Below are positions 7,650 through 15,087 of a DNA stretch of 22,937 nt, piece after piece. Made by a program: the position numbers and the translations under genes. The notes below the pieces were generated by a model that ran no database searches, had not been told where the DNA came from, and saw nothing but the letters and a program-made list of their open reading frames with translations. The stretch spans positions 1 to 22,937 of the forward strand of contig JBMYRC010000062.1 of the NCBI GenBank assembly GCA_049601975.1. The letters run 5' to 3'. The DNA is from UBA6544 sp049601975 (GTDB lineage Bacteria > Pseudomonadota > Alphaproteobacteria > UBA8366). Position 1 is the first letter of the stretch; the number at the start of each line of letters is the position of its first letter.

Positions 7650-9926
7650 ATGGCAACGCTCAAGATTGGCGATACACCGCGCCGGGTCGAGGATGCCCGC
7701 TTCCTAACTGGGGCCGGCTGTTACGTCGACGATATGCAGCTCGAGAATATGGCGCATGCGGTCGTACTGCGCTCCCCCCATGCCCATGCAGACGTGAAGA
7801 GCGTCGATACCTCCACCGCGAAAGCGGCGTCGGGCGTGCTCGCGGTTCTGACCGGGGCGGATTTGGACGCGGCAGGGATCGGACCGCTCCAACCCTACGA
7901 GCAAGTAAACGTTTATTCGGACGAGCCGTTTTCCTTTCCGACGCAATATCCACTGGCAAAAGAGCGGGTTCGCTACGCGGGAGAGCCGGTCGCGCTGGTC
8001 ATTGCCGAAAGTCACTCCGCGGGCCTCGACGCGGCGGAGTTGATCGACGTGGACTACGCGCTGCTGCCCGCGCTCATCGGCATCGAAGCCGCGCTGAACT
8101 CCGGCGACGCCGAGAACATTTGTCTCGAATGGTCTGTCGGCGACCGGCGGGCGGCGAATGTCGCCTTTGAAGCCGCCGCGCATGTAACCCATCTCGATAT
8201 CCGCAATCACCGCATCGTCACCAATTCCATGGAGCCGCGCGGCGCCATTGGCACGTACGATCCGGACTCCGGCCGTTACACATTGCATGCCTCGGCCCAA
8301 AGCCTGCACATGGCGCGCGATCGGGTCGCGGAGACCCTCGGCGTCGACACATCGATGGTGCGATTGATCGCCCCCGATGTCGGCGGCGGGTTCGGCGTTA
8401 AAAATTTCATGTACGCGGAGCAGGTCCTATTGTGTTGGGCGGCGGGTGTCGCCGGGCGTCCGGTCAAATGGATCAACGCGCGCAGCGACGGCTTTGTCTC
8501 CGACCATCAGGCACGGGACAATGACGCCCATGCGGAATTGGCGCTTGATGCGAATGGCAACTTCACGGCACTTCGGGTCAAAAGCTGGGGCAATCTCGGC
8601 GCCTATCTCACCGGTAGCATGGCCCGCATTTTCACGGAACAATTCGTAAAACTGCCGGGCGGGCCGTACCGCATTCCCGCGATTTATGTGGATGTCGGCG
8701 CGGTCTATACCAACACGGTTCCCATCGGTGTCACCCGAGGACCGGGCTTTGCCGAATTCGCCAATATCATGGAACGGCTGGTCGACCGCGCCGCGCGCGA
8801 GACCGGCCGGGAGCCGGCGGATCTTAGGGCACAAAACCTGGTCTCTGTCGAAGCCATGCCGTTCACCAATGCAGTCGGCGCCACGATGGATAGCGGCGTC
8901 TTCCCAACAAACTTAGCGACTGCGGTGAAAAAGGCGGAGGCGGGTTACGATAGCCGCAAGTCAGCTACCGAGGCAGCAGGCCACCTGCGCGGCATGGGCC
9001 TGGCCTATCACATCAAAGCGACCTTCGGCGCGCCCGATGAAAACGTGGAACTGCGCTTCGATGAAGACGATGCGATCACCTTCACCACCGGCACCCAAGC
9101 CATCGGCCAAGGGCACGAGACCAGTTTTCCGCAAATCATTTCCGACCTGTTGGGCGTGGCGACAGAGGACATCCGCTACCGGGCCGGTGATACCGATCTG
9201 ATTCCCATCGGCGGCGGACACGGCAGCTCGCGCGCGACCTTTATGGCCGGAACCGCGCTTCACATGGCGAGCGAGCAAATCAAAGAGAAAGGGCAACGTA
9301 TCGCCGCCCGGATGCTGGAGGCGGCGGAAGCAGATATCGAGTTCGCAGCCGGCCGATTCGCTGTCGCCGGAACCGACCGCAGCCTGCCCTTGATGGATGT
9401 GGCGCGACAGGGACGCGCTGACGGGATGCCGTTGGATACGTATCAGCATTTCACCCGCGAATATCACACGTTTCCGAACGGCTGCCATATTGCCGAAGTG
9501 GAAATCGACCGCGAGACCGGCGCGGTCACTCTCACCCATTACACAACGGTCGACGATTTTGGCACCATGATCAATCCGCTGCTCGTCGCCGGACAAGTGC
9601 ACGGTGCCGTGGCCCAAGGCGTGGGGCAGGCGCTTTTCGAACAGGCTGTCTATGCACCGGATTCAGGCCAACTTTTATCCGGCTCCTTCATGGATTATTG
9701 CATGCCGCGCGCCGACGACCTGCCGTCCCTCGATGTCGCGTTCAACAGTGTGAGCTGCACGACAAATCCGCTCGGCGTCAAAGGCAGCGGCGAAGCCGGA
9801 GCCATCGCCGGATTCCCAGCAGTGGCTAATGCAGTGCTCGACGCGCTGGCCCCCTTCGGGGTCAAGGTACTCGACGGACCGGCAAAGCCAGAGAATGTGT
9901 GGCGATTACTCAACCCAAACCGATAA
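7650..9926 (+). CDS. xanthine dehydrogenase-family molybdopterin subunit
   Basis: Large catalytic subunit of the CoxL/aldehyde oxidase/xanthine dehydrogenase family, 758 residues, close to the usual 770-800. Enzymes of this family hydroxylate N-heterocycles or aldehydes with water as the oxygen source. Visible landmarks are the N-terminal ab-hammerhead domain (about 10-125), the molybdopterin-contact motif VGGGFGVKN (about residue 245), and the conserved catalytic glutamate E715 in GSGEAG near the C-terminus. The active-site loop reads VTRGPGF around R363 instead of the common AYRGAGR (form II) or AYRCSFR (CO dehydrogenase), so it is not a CO dehydrogenase and its substrate is unclear. GGAGG six bases before the ATG at 7650 fixes the start; in-frame TTG/ATG codons at 7629 and 7632 are unlikely. 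The expected [2Fe-2S] and FAD subunits are not next to it. It is first gene of a four-gene + strand operon. Confidence 0.9.
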   Translation: MATLKIGDTPRRVEDARFLTGAGCYVDDMQLENMAHAVVLRSPHAHADVKSVDTSTAKAASGVLAVLTGADLDAAGIGPLQPYEQVNVYSDEPFSFPTQYPLAKERVRYAGEPVALVIAESHSAGLDAAELIDVDYALLPALIGIEAALNSGDAENICLEWSVGDRRAANVAFEAAAHVTHLDIRNHRIVTNSMEPRGAIGTYDPDSGRYTLHASAQSLHMARDRVAETLGVDTSMVRLIAPDVGGGFGVKNFMYAEQVLLCWAAGVAGRPVKWINARSDGFVSDHQARDNDAHAELALDANGNFTALRVKSWGNLGAYLTGSMARIFTEQFVKLPGGPYRIPAIYVDVGAVYTNTVPIGVTRGPGFAEFANIMERLVDRAARETGREPADLRAQNLVSVEAMPFTNAVGATMDSGVFPTNLATAVKKAEAGYDSRKSATEAAGHLRGMGLAYHIKATFGAPDENVELRFDEDDAITFTTGTQAIGQGHETSFPQIISDLLGVATEDIRYRAGDTDLIPIGGGHGSSRATFMAGTALHMASEQIKEKGQRIAARMLEAAEADIEFAAGRFAVAGTDRSLPLMDVARQGRADGMPLDTYQHFTREYHTFPNGCHIAEVEIDRETGAVTLTHYTTVDDFGTMINPLLVAGQVHGAVAQGVGQALFEQAVYAPDSGQLLSGSFMDYCMPRADDLPSLDVAFNSVSCTTNPLGVKGSGEAGAIAGFPAVANAVLDALAPFGVKVLDGPAKPENVWRLLNPNR

Positions 9927-9935
9927 GGGTGCGAC

Positions 9936-10781
9936 ATGGCGATTAGATACGACCCATCTGCCCGGTTCGACATCGATATCTCGGAAGAGATTTACCGCTC
10001 CGGTCCAGACGGCGAATGGCCCGTGCGCTTGTATCGCCCGCAAGGCACGGGACCGTTCCCCACTCTCCTCGATGTCCATGGCGGCGCGTGGAGTTCGGGC
10101 AGCTACCTCAACAATGAAAGCGTCGACCGCGCCCTGGCCGCGACAGGCATCGTCGTAGCGGCCATCGAGTTTCGCCAAGCGCCACAACACACATACCCAG
10201 CACAGGTCGCGGACGTGAATTTCGGCACTCGATGGCTCAAGACCCACGCCGCACGCTTGGGCGGCGATACGGCGACACTCGGCGCGTTCGGCACGTCGAG
10301 CGGCGGCCATTCCCTGATGCTGAGCGTGCTCAAACCGACGGACCCGCGCTACGCAGCCGAAGCCGTGTCCGGTGGCGAGGGTCTCGATGCGTCGGTTCAA
10401 TATGCAATCACCGGCTGGCCGGTGCTCGATTCTCATGCGCGCTATATCTATGCACGAGACGCCGGAGTCGAACGGTTGATGAAATCGTCAGAGAATTATT
10501 TCGGCGATGAAGCCACGATGCGCGAAGGCAATCCGCAGCTCGTTTTGGAGCGCGGTGAGCAGACGCATCTGCCGCCCACGTTGATCCTGCAGGGCACCAA
10601 GGACGACAACGTACCGTTGGAGATTTCGGAACGTTTCGTCGAAATTTACAAATCGCGTAACGGGTCCATCGAACGCGAACTTTTCCCCGACATGCCACAT
10701 GCTTTCGCGCGCGATCCTGGGCCTGAGACAGACCGCGCTATCGCCTTAATGCAAACCTTTATCGCCCAACAATTTGGCTGA
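9936..10781 (+). CDS. HSL-type alpha/beta hydrolase
   Basis: A 281-residue esterase-like protein of the hormone-sensitive-lipase (alpha/beta hydrolase 3) group. The oxyanion motif HGG is at 48-50. The nucleophile is S121 in GTSSGG. The acid is D223 or D224 (TKDDNVP) and the base H255 (DMPHAF). No signal peptide is seen, so it is cytosolic. It starts nine bases after the molybdenum subunit stop and ends 14 bases before the GMC oxidoreductase gene, clearly within one operon. It likely hydrolyses an ester, lactone or carbamate-type intermediate made by its neighbours. The substrate cannot be read from the sequence. Confidence 0.88.
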   Translation: MAIRYDPSARFDIDISEEIYRSGPDGEWPVRLYRPQGTGPFPTLLDVHGGAWSSGSYLNNESVDRALAATGIVVAAIEFRQAPQHTYPAQVADVNFGTRWLKTHAARLGGDTATLGAFGTSSGGHSLMLSVLKPTDPRYAAEAVSGGEGLDASVQYAITGWPVLDSHARYIYARDAGVERLMKSSENYFGDEATMREGNPQLVLERGEQTHLPPTLILQGTKDDNVPLEISERFVEIYKSRNGSIERELFPDMPHAFARDPGPETDRAIALMQTFIAQQFG

Positions 10782-10795
10782 GCGGGAGACACCGT

Positions 10796-12502
10796 ATGCA
10801 ATACGATTTCATCATTGTCGGAGGCGGGTCGGCGGGCTCGGTTCTCGCCAATCGTCTCTCCGTCCGCAGCGCCAACAAGGTTCTGGTTTGCGAGGCCGGA
10901 CAGGACACGCCGCACGGCAAAGTGCCGCCCGAAATACTCGACAGCTATCCAGGCAAAGCCTATCTCGATACGCGCTTCCATTGGACCGAACTTAAGGTCA
11001 CGACGCAGGTCATCTCGCACAACAACCCGGAAGCCGACCGGCCCCCGTTGCGGAAATACGAGCAAGCCCGCGTCCTCGGCGGCGGATCGTCGATCAACGG
11101 CCAGCTCGCCAATCGCGGCGCACCGACAGACTTCAACGAATGGGAGGAACGCGGCGCCAAAGGCTGGAACTGGGATGCGGTGTTGCCGTATTTCAAGAAG
11201 GTCGAGCGGGACATGGATTTCGACGGCCCCTATCACGGCAAGGAAGGGCGCATTCCGGTCCGCCGCATTTTCCCCGATCTCTGGAACGGTTATTCGAAGG
11301 CCGCCGCCGAAGCACTATCGCGCGCCGGCTACGATTATATACCGGATCAGAACGGTGAGTTCGCCGAGGGTTATTTTCCCATTACCAGCTCCAACGCTTA
11401 TGAGCGGCGGGTCTCCGCCGCCATCGGCTATCTCGACCCAGGCACGCGGCTGCGCGAAAACCTCACCATTTCCACCGATACACAAGTCACCGAGCTGTTG
11501 TTCGACGGACTAAAATGCGTCGGCGTGAAAGCCCTCGTGGAAGGCAAGGAGACCGAGTTTCGCGGCAACGAGGTCATTCTATCATCGGGGGCGATCCATT
11601 CCCCGGCGCATCTGTTGCGGGCGGGAATCGGCCCTGCCATGCACCTGAACGATCTTGGCATACCTGTCCGTGCGAATGTCGCCGGTGTTGGCCAGCGTTT
11701 GATGGATCATCCATCGATTGCCGTCGCCTCCTTCATCCATCCGGAGGCCCGAATCAACGACTATACGGGCCGCCACGCGCTCATGGGCATGCGCTATTCC
11801 TCCGAGACCGGCGGCGCACCGATGGGCGATATGTTTGCAATCGCGATCGCGAAATCTTCTTGGCACGCGGTTGGCGAGCAAATCGGCTCATGGATAATCT
11901 TCGTCAATAAGACTTATTCGGAAACGGGACAGGTGCGTTTGGCGACAACGAATTGGCGGGACGAACCGACCGTCGAATTCAATCTCTTATCCGATAAGCG
12001 CGACCTTGACCGCCTGACCCAGGGATTCCGGAAAATGGCGGCGTTACATAACGACCCCGCCATGCAGGCAGTGACCAGCGACGTCTTTCCCGCCAGCTAC
12101 AGTGATAAGGTCCGGCAGATTGGCGTCGTGAATAAAAAGAACAAATTCATGACAAACGTGATGTCGAAATTACTGGATGGTCCGGCGGCGTTGCGGCAAA
12201 TGTTGATCCGCAAATTTATTATGGAAGGCTTCACGCTGGAACAGATGATGACCGATGACGACGCTCTCGAGGCTTTCGTGCGCAAAGCAGCGGTCGGCGT
12301 GTGGCATGCGTCGTGTACCTGTCGCATGGGTGCCGACGACGATCCGATGGCGGTCACCGATATCACGGGCCGGGTGCGCGGCGTTGAAGGGCTACGCGTC
12401 GTCGACGCGTCGATCTTTCCGGTCGTGCCTTGCGCCAACACGAACTTCCCGACCCTGATGACGGCCGAGAAGATTTCAGACGCGATTTTAGCTGAACAAT
12501 AA
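10796..12502 (+). CDS. GMC family FAD-dependent oxidoreductase
   Basis: Glucose-methanol-choline oxidoreductase, 568 residues, the normal length for bacterial choline/alcohol dehydrogenases. The N-terminal FAD-binding Rossmann motif is IIVGGGSAGSVLANRL (about 6-21), and the GMC signature follows at ARVLGGGSSINGQLANRG (about 91-108). The active-site histidine is H504 in VWHASCTCRMG, and the second conserved position is N550 in ANTNFPTLM, where GMC enzymes carry His or Asn. It oxidises an alcohol to an aldehyde or ketone with FAD. The gene overlaps nothing and sits third in the operon with short spacers. Choline specificity (BetA) is unlikely because no betaine aldehyde dehydrogenase or BetI regulator is near; the substrate is probably an operon intermediate. 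Confidence 0.93.
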   Translation: MQYDFIIVGGGSAGSVLANRLSVRSANKVLVCEAGQDTPHGKVPPEILDSYPGKAYLDTRFHWTELKVTTQVISHNNPEADRPPLRKYEQARVLGGGSSINGQLANRGAPTDFNEWEERGAKGWNWDAVLPYFKKVERDMDFDGPYHGKEGRIPVRRIFPDLWNGYSKAAAEALSRAGYDYIPDQNGEFAEGYFPITSSNAYERRVSAAIGYLDPGTRLRENLTISTDTQVTELLFDGLKCVGVKALVEGKETEFRGNEVILSSGAIHSPAHLLRAGIGPAMHLNDLGIPVRANVAGVGQRLMDHPSIAVASFIHPEARINDYTGRHALMGMRYSSETGGAPMGDMFAIAIAKSSWHAVGEQIGSWIIFVNKTYSETGQVRLATTNWRDEPTVEFNLLSDKRDLDRLTQGFRKMAALHNDPAMQAVTSDVFPASYSDKVRQIGVVNKKNKFMTNVMSKLLDGPAALRQMLIRKFIMEGFTLEQMMTDDDALEAFVRKAAVGVWHASCTCRMGADDDPMAVTDITGRVRGVEGLRVVDASIFPVVPCANTNFPTLMTAEKISDAILAEQ

Positions 12503-12524
12503 TTGCTTGGGATGGAAACGAAGA

Positions 12525-13727
12525 ATGGATGACCAACGCGCCTTTTCCGGCATCAAAGTATTGGATTTCACACAGGGGATAGCCGGGCCGCACAGCACCA
12601 TGCTGTTGGCGCAGCACGGTGCCGACGTGATCAAGGTCGACCCACCGGCGGGTGACTGGGGCCGCTCGATGGGCGCGCTTTACGGCGACCATTGCGCTCA
12701 TTCGATCGCCTTCAATCGCGGCAAGCGGTCCATCGCGTTGGATATGAAAACGCCTGAGGCGCTGGAGATCACCCAGAAGATGGCAGCAGAGTGCGACGTT
12801 GTCGTCGAGGCTTTCCGCCCGGGTGTGATGGCCAAATTCGGCCTGTCCTACGAGGACGTAAAAAAGGTGAACCCGAACGTCATTTACCTGTCGGTCACCG
12901 GTTTCGGCCAAGAAGGCCCGAACAACGGATTGCCGGTTACGGACGCCATCATCCAGGCCTATTCCGGCTTCATGACCATCAACCGCGACGGCCAAGGAAT
13001 TCCCAACCGGGTCGCCATGATCCCCATCGACGTGGCTACCGGCCTTTACGCTTTCCAAGGATTGTCAGCGGCACTGATGCGGAAGTTCCGATACGGCACC
13101 GGCTGCTATATCGACAACAGCCTGATGCAATCCGCCGCCGCCTTTCAGGCCGCCAAGATCGCGGAATATTATTTGGAAGACGGCGAGGTCGCACCGCTCT
13201 ACGCGCCGGTCGGTACTATGAAGACAACAAACGGCTATATGAACGTCACCGCGATGCGCGATCATCACTATGAGGCGCTGTGCGATATACTCGGCGTGCC
13301 GGAACTAAAGAACGATCCGCGCTTCAATTCCCGAGAAATCCGGATCAAGAACGAGAAAGAGTTGATGATCCTGATCCGCGCTGAATTCGATAAAGAGTCG
13401 TCTGAGCATTGGGCGAAACTGCTCACGGCCGCAGGCGTCATGAATTCTATCGTCCAGGATCACGGCGATTTCATGGAACACGAGCATACCAAAGCGGTGG
13501 GTGCGGTCGCCTATGTCGAACATGACGGCGCGGGCCTGTTCCCGATGCCGCAAATCCCCGGCCTGCCCCGCATCGACGGCCCATCGGCAATGACCCATTC
13601 GCCCCATGTGGGTGAACATTCGGTCGATATCCTCAAGGAGTGGGGCTACGACGACGACGCCATCGACGCCATGCTGTCAAAGAACGTTACCTTCGTCCCA
13701 GCACAAGAAGCCGAAGCAGCAGAGTAG
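12525..13727 (+). CDS. family III CoA-transferase (CaiB/BaiF)
   Basis: A 400-residue CoA-transferase of the CaiB/BaiF/formyl-CoA transferase family. Typical segments are the N-terminal IKVLDFTQGIAGPHSTMLLA (about 10-29), GADVIKVDPP (32-41), EAFRPGVMAKFGLSYEDV (95-112) and GFGQEGP (126-132). The likely catalytic aspartate is D140 in PVTDAIIQAYSG, which forms the aspartyl-CoA intermediate. The enzyme activates an organic acid by moving CoA from a donor thioester. I chose the ATG at 12525 with GGA eight bases upstream; a TTG at 12507 is in frame but closer to the preceding stop. It closes the four-gene operon, and a palindromic element begins 14 bases after its stop and may end transcription. 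Confidence 0.92.
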   Translation: MDDQRAFSGIKVLDFTQGIAGPHSTMLLAQHGADVIKVDPPAGDWGRSMGALYGDHCAHSIAFNRGKRSIALDMKTPEALEITQKMAAECDVVVEAFRPGVMAKFGLSYEDVKKVNPNVIYLSVTGFGQEGPNNGLPVTDAIIQAYSGFMTINRDGQGIPNRVAMIPIDVATGLYAFQGLSAALMRKFRYGTGCYIDNSLMQSAAAFQAAKIAEYYLEDGEVAPLYAPVGTMKTTNGYMNVTAMRDHHYEALCDILGVPELKNDPRFNSREIRIKNEKELMILIRAEFDKESSEHWAKLLTAAGVMNSIVQDHGDFMEHEHTKAVGAVAYVEHDGAGLFPMPQIPGLPRIDGPSAMTHSPHVGEHSVDILKEWGYDDDAIDAMLSKNVTFVPAQEAEAAE

Positions 13728-13741
13728 TTTTAGGAAAGTTA

Positions 13742-13853
13742 CTCTCAGGCCCTAATTCCGGGTTCCCGCGTTGCGTGCCTCGGAAAGACGGTGATTTTTA
13801 GGATGGTCATTCCGGGGCGCCCGATGGGCGAACCCGGAACTATTTCCTGAGCG
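13742..13853. repeat. palindromic repeat, copy A
   Basis: An imperfect palindrome of about 112 bases just after the CoA-transferase stop. The outer arms pair CCCTAATTCCGGGTT with a degraded AACCCGGAACTATTT. The inner stem is interrupted by mismatches (CTCGGAAAGAC against GTCATTCCGGGG). The loop GGTGATTTTTAGGATG is identical to copy B. A hairpin here could act as a terminator for the operon to its left. Confidence 0.8.
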
Positions 13854-13880
13854 TTACACTGCGGATGATGTGATTTGGAA

Positions 13881-14120
13881 TTAGAGATCATCCCAATCCG
13901 GGTTGGCGGCTTCAATCAACTCGATCTTCCATTGTCGGCGCCATTTCTTGAGTTCTTTTTCGCGCACGATAGCATCGGTGATATCACCAAAAATTCCGTA
14001 GCGGACCAGCCGCTTGGTGCGATGTTGCCACACGCGCTTTATCAAATCGGATGTGATGCCGACGTAAGGAAAGCCGCGTGTCATGCTGGCGACGATGTAT
14101 ACGTATCCGGTCTTGGACAT
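13881..14120 (-). CDS. small GIY-YIG nuclease family protein, probably degenerate
   Basis: A 79-residue protein with a GIY-YIG fold signature. It has YVYI near residue 7, YVGI near residue 19, the conserved arginine R29 (DLIKRVWQH), the glutamate region VREKELKKWRR (about 52-62), and the typical C-terminal WKIELIEAANPDWDDL. Family members of this stand-alone type are usually about 90-100 residues. Here about a dozen residues appear missing between WQHR and RLVRY, and the usual tail after DWDDL is absent, which suggests an internal in-frame deletion and truncation. The ATG at 14120 fits homologue N-termini but has no clear ribosome site. A GTG at 14162 would extend the protein into the repeat. 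It lies between the two palindrome copies. Nuclease activity is uncertain. Confidence 0.7.
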   Translation of the reverse strand: MSKTGYVYIVASMTRGFPYVGITSDLIKRVWQHRTKRLVRYGIFGDITDAIVREKELKKWRRQWKIELIEAANPDWDDL

Positions 14121-14137
14121 ACCGAGAAGTATGAAAA

Positions 14138-14248
14138 GCTCAAGCCCTAATTCCGGGTTCACGCGATGCGTGCCCCGGAATGACGGTGATTTTTAGGATG
14201 GTCATTCCGGGGCGCCCGAAGAGATAACCCGGAATTAGGGCCTGAGAG
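14138..14248. repeat. palindromic repeat, copy B
   Basis: The better-preserved copy. Outer arms 14144-14159 and 14226-14241 pair perfectly over 16 bases. The inner stem CCCCGGAATGAC (14173-14184) pairs perfectly with GTCATTCCGGGG (14201-14212) around a 16-base loop. The right arm overlaps the 3' end of the alpha/beta hydrolase gene and contains its stop codon. Confidence 0.85.
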
Positions 14249-15035
14249 ACGCCGCGAGAAAATCCCGCATCAATACGTTGAACCGCTCCACATGCTCAAG
14301 CGAGGCGAGGTGGCGGGCCGGCTCCAGCCAGTGCAACGGGGCGCCGAGGGTCCGCGCCATTAATTCGGATGTCGCGGTCGGTACGCCCGGATCGTCCGGC
14401 GTGGCGATCACAATTGTCGGGACTTGGATTTCCGGAAGACGCGGGGTTGTGTGGAGACCGCACATGGCGGCACTGGCGGCGACGAAACTCTCCGCGGTGA
14501 ACCGGGAAATGGCACCCTCCATATACACATAGGCTGGGCTCCGTGCCGATGCGGCGGCATCCGTCAGCCAACGATCCATCAAGGGCGCGCGCACCGCCTC
14601 CATTCCGTCGCGCAAAACCAGTTCGGATCGATCGCGCCAGGCCTGCAGTTGGTCTTCCGTATATTCCGAAGTCGTATTGATGAGCGCCAGCGAGGCGACC
14701 CGGTCCGGAAAATCGAGCGCCACCGTTTGCGAAATCATCCCGCCCATGGAGACCCCGCACAGATGCACCTGGTCGATCGCTAGCACATCCATCAGCCCAA
14801 TCACGTCCGCCGCCATCATCGAGAGGGAATATGGACCGGGCGGCACCTCGCTTTCGCCATGTCCACGCGCATCGTGGCGCAACACCCGAAACCCTTCGAA
14901 CGCCGGGAGATGACAATCCCAATAACGATGATCGCTGGCAAAGCAGTGATTGAGACAGACGACCGGCGCATCGGTCGGGCCGCTCAACATATAGTTCAAA
15001 TCGATATCGCCCACGCGAATCCGGTCCGGTCCCAT
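14235..15035 (-). CDS. alpha/beta hydrolase, enol-lactonase-like (1)
   Basis: A 266-residue alpha/beta hydrolase similar in style to 3-oxoadipate enol-lactonase (PcaD). The nucleophile is S96 in GVSMGG, the acid D214 or D215 (ATPDDPG), and the base H242 (ARHLASLEHVERF). The motif RHDARGHGESEVPPGPYSL (about 53-71) is typical of the family. The start at 15035 has GAGG six bases upstream. The final codons (L-R-P-stop) lie inside the terminal inverted repeat of the adjacent element, so the C-terminus may have been altered by insertion. It is transcribed away from the medium-chain reductase gene. It is clearly related to the hydrolase at 16110-16919, sharing GHG, PGPY and NTTS blocks. True protocatechuate-pathway function is unlikely without other pca genes. 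Confidence 0.88.
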   Translation of the reverse strand: MGPDRIRVGDIDLNYMLSGPTDAPVVCLNHCFASDHRYWDCHLPAFEGFRVLRHDARGHGESEVPPGPYSLSMMAADVIGLMDVLAIDQVHLCGVSMGGMISQTVALDFPDRVASLALINTTSEYTEDQLQAWRDRSELVLRDGMEAVRAPLMDRWLTDAAASARSPAYVYMEGAISRFTAESFVAASAAMCGLHTTPRLPEIQVPTIVIATPDDPGVPTATSELMARTLGAPLHWLEPARHLASLEHVERFNVLMRDFLAASLRP

Positions 15036-15087
15036 TGCTCACCTCTTAATTGCCGCTATATCCACATGCCTCTGATCTAGTCCGGAA

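Larger units (their letters stand above)
13742..14248. mobile_element. GIY-YIG cassette bounded by palindromic repeats
   Basis: Positions 13742-13764 and 14226-14248 are perfect 23-base inverted repeats that begin CTCTCAGGCCCT at the outer edge. Each end belongs to a palindrome of about 110 bases, present twice in direct orientation and offset by 395 bases, with about 84 of 93 core positions identical. A small GIY-YIG nuclease gene lies between them. No target duplication is visible. The layout looks like a non-autonomous or nuclease-linked dispersed element rather than a classical insertion sequence, since no transposase is present. Confidence 0.65.

Noticed and set aside
8961..9617. 218-codon - strand frame inside the molybdenum hydroxylase gene
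   Set aside because: Antisense shadow of a conserved coding region, with no ribosome site and no recognisable domain.
7650..9926. Carbon monoxide dehydrogenase large subunit (CoxL form I)
   Set aside because: The AYRCSFR active-site loop is absent and the CoxM and CoxS genes are missing.
10796..12502. Choline dehydrogenase BetA
   Set aside because: No betA-betB-betI context; only general GMC family membership is supported.
13742..14248. CRISPR array or insertion sequence
   Set aside because: Only two repeat copies, each a long palindrome, and no cas gene or transposase; the nuclease is GIY-YIG.
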